Assembly (NCBI GenBank): GCA_029210175.1
Contig: JARGPL010000028.1
Location: 1-57,952, forward strand
Origin: Minwuia sp.
GTDB taxonomy: Bacteria > Pseudomonadota > Alphaproteobacteria > Minwuiales > Minwuiaceae
Direction: 5' to 3'
DNA length: 57,952 nucleotides
The stretch's first letter is position 1, and the number at the start of each line of letters is the position of its first letter. Shown here in pieces: positions 57,702-57,952 of this stretch. The translations under genes and the position numbers were made by a program. A model generated the notes under the pieces. The model ran no database searches. It was not told the origin of the DNA and worked only from the letters and a program-made list of their open reading frames with translations.

Positions 57702-57952
57702 ATGTCCAAGAACGATTTGCCACCGATCTCTGGTGATGGCGCCGCGGCGCCTGAATTCGTTTCTGTCATAGATGCGTCCGGACTGGACAGTCTGGTCATT
57801 GATCAGGGGCTTCTGCTTCTGACGGCTGATTTTGTCCGTTCCGGGCCTGACCTGATTCTGGTCGGCAAGGACGGCAGCCGTGTCCTTGTGATCAACTTCT
57901 TCAATTCCGAAACACCACCCGATCTCTACACGCTGAACGGTGCCCGCATCAG
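57702..57952 (+). CDS. N-terminus of a probable large secreted adhesin (LapA/BapA type), cut by window end
   Basis: An open frame from ATG 57702 runs to the window end (83 codons). The start SKNDLPPISGDGAAAPEF is polar, followed by a beta-rich segment with DLILVGKDGSRVLVINFF and PPDLYTLNGARI, the style of N-terminal retention or prefix modules of giant RTX/BapA adhesins. This and the adjacent TolC-like gene suggest a surface adhesin exported by type I secretion. Only the beginning is visible, so the call is tentative. Confidence 0.5.
   Translation, partial: MSKNDLPPISGDGAAAPEFVSVIDASGLDSLVIDQGLLLLTADFVRSGPDLILVGKDGSRVLVINFFNSETPPDLYTLNGARI

Overview
The window is GC-rich, gene-dense bacterial chromosome and looks alphaproteobacterial. 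The main reasons are an F1-only ATP synthase operon (atpHAGDC, without the Fo genes), a DUF1476 (F1 zeta inhibitor-type) gene divergent from purC-purS-purQ-purL followed by bolA and a CGFS glutaredoxin, a DUF484-xerC pair, and clpS-clpA. I cannot place it below class from sequence alone; Rhodospirillales-like is a guess.

Layout. 1-8000: a partial unknown gene, a FIST-domain sensor, a tiny lipoprotein, methylcrotonyl-CoA carboxylase (mccB-mccA, leucine/isovalerate breakdown) and a GAF-PAS-EAL c-di-GMP phosphodiesterase. 8100-13600 (minus): GNAT, M16 zinc protease, threonine synthase, YtoQ, YaiI/DUF188 and a MetE-C-like protein. The last is divergent from a glutamine-synthetase-family ligase (13709). 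15100-18170: cytochrome c, a cytochrome P460 protein with a long Cys-rich NPCAAK-type repeat, and an Old Yellow Enzyme homologue. 18200-23413: cobalamin genes (cobB, cobA / cbiD, cobK, ogt / cobC). 23433-31758: D,D-carboxypeptidase with SPOR domain, clpS-clpA, a glycosyltransferase and ileS. 32134-32940: transglutaminase-like protein.

33228-35520 is the unusual part. It is a relic of a nitrous-oxide-reductase operon in the canonical order nosZ-D-F-Y-L-X, in which almost every gene has lost its middle. It holds the last ~34 codons of nosZ (CuA site), a nosD'-'nosF chimera, an internally deleted nosY and a nosL-'nosX fusion. All three remaining frames are open and keep the start/stop overlaps expected of an intact operon. 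The nosZ stump abuts a short IS3-type transposase relic, and tRNA-Ser(GGA) lies just beyond.

35989-41112: xerC (with a GA-repeat expansion), RidA-like, DUF484, transaldolase and divergent priA. 41405-46378: atpHAGDC, ended by a clear hairpin-T terminator. 46510-49263: two more damaged genes, a haem-domain (Tll0287-like) histidine kinase with a single frameshift and a four-carbon-sugar kinase missing its middle. 49267-55325: MscS-type channel, grxD, bolA and purL-Q-S-C. 55559-57952: DUF1476, a TolC/LapE-like outer-membrane protein and the start of what may be a large secreted adhesin, cut by the window end.

The two most interesting signals are the compacted nos operon and the repeat-bearing P460 cytochrome. 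Several genes also carry short in-frame tandem expansions (P460, nosX remnant, xerC, clpA tail).
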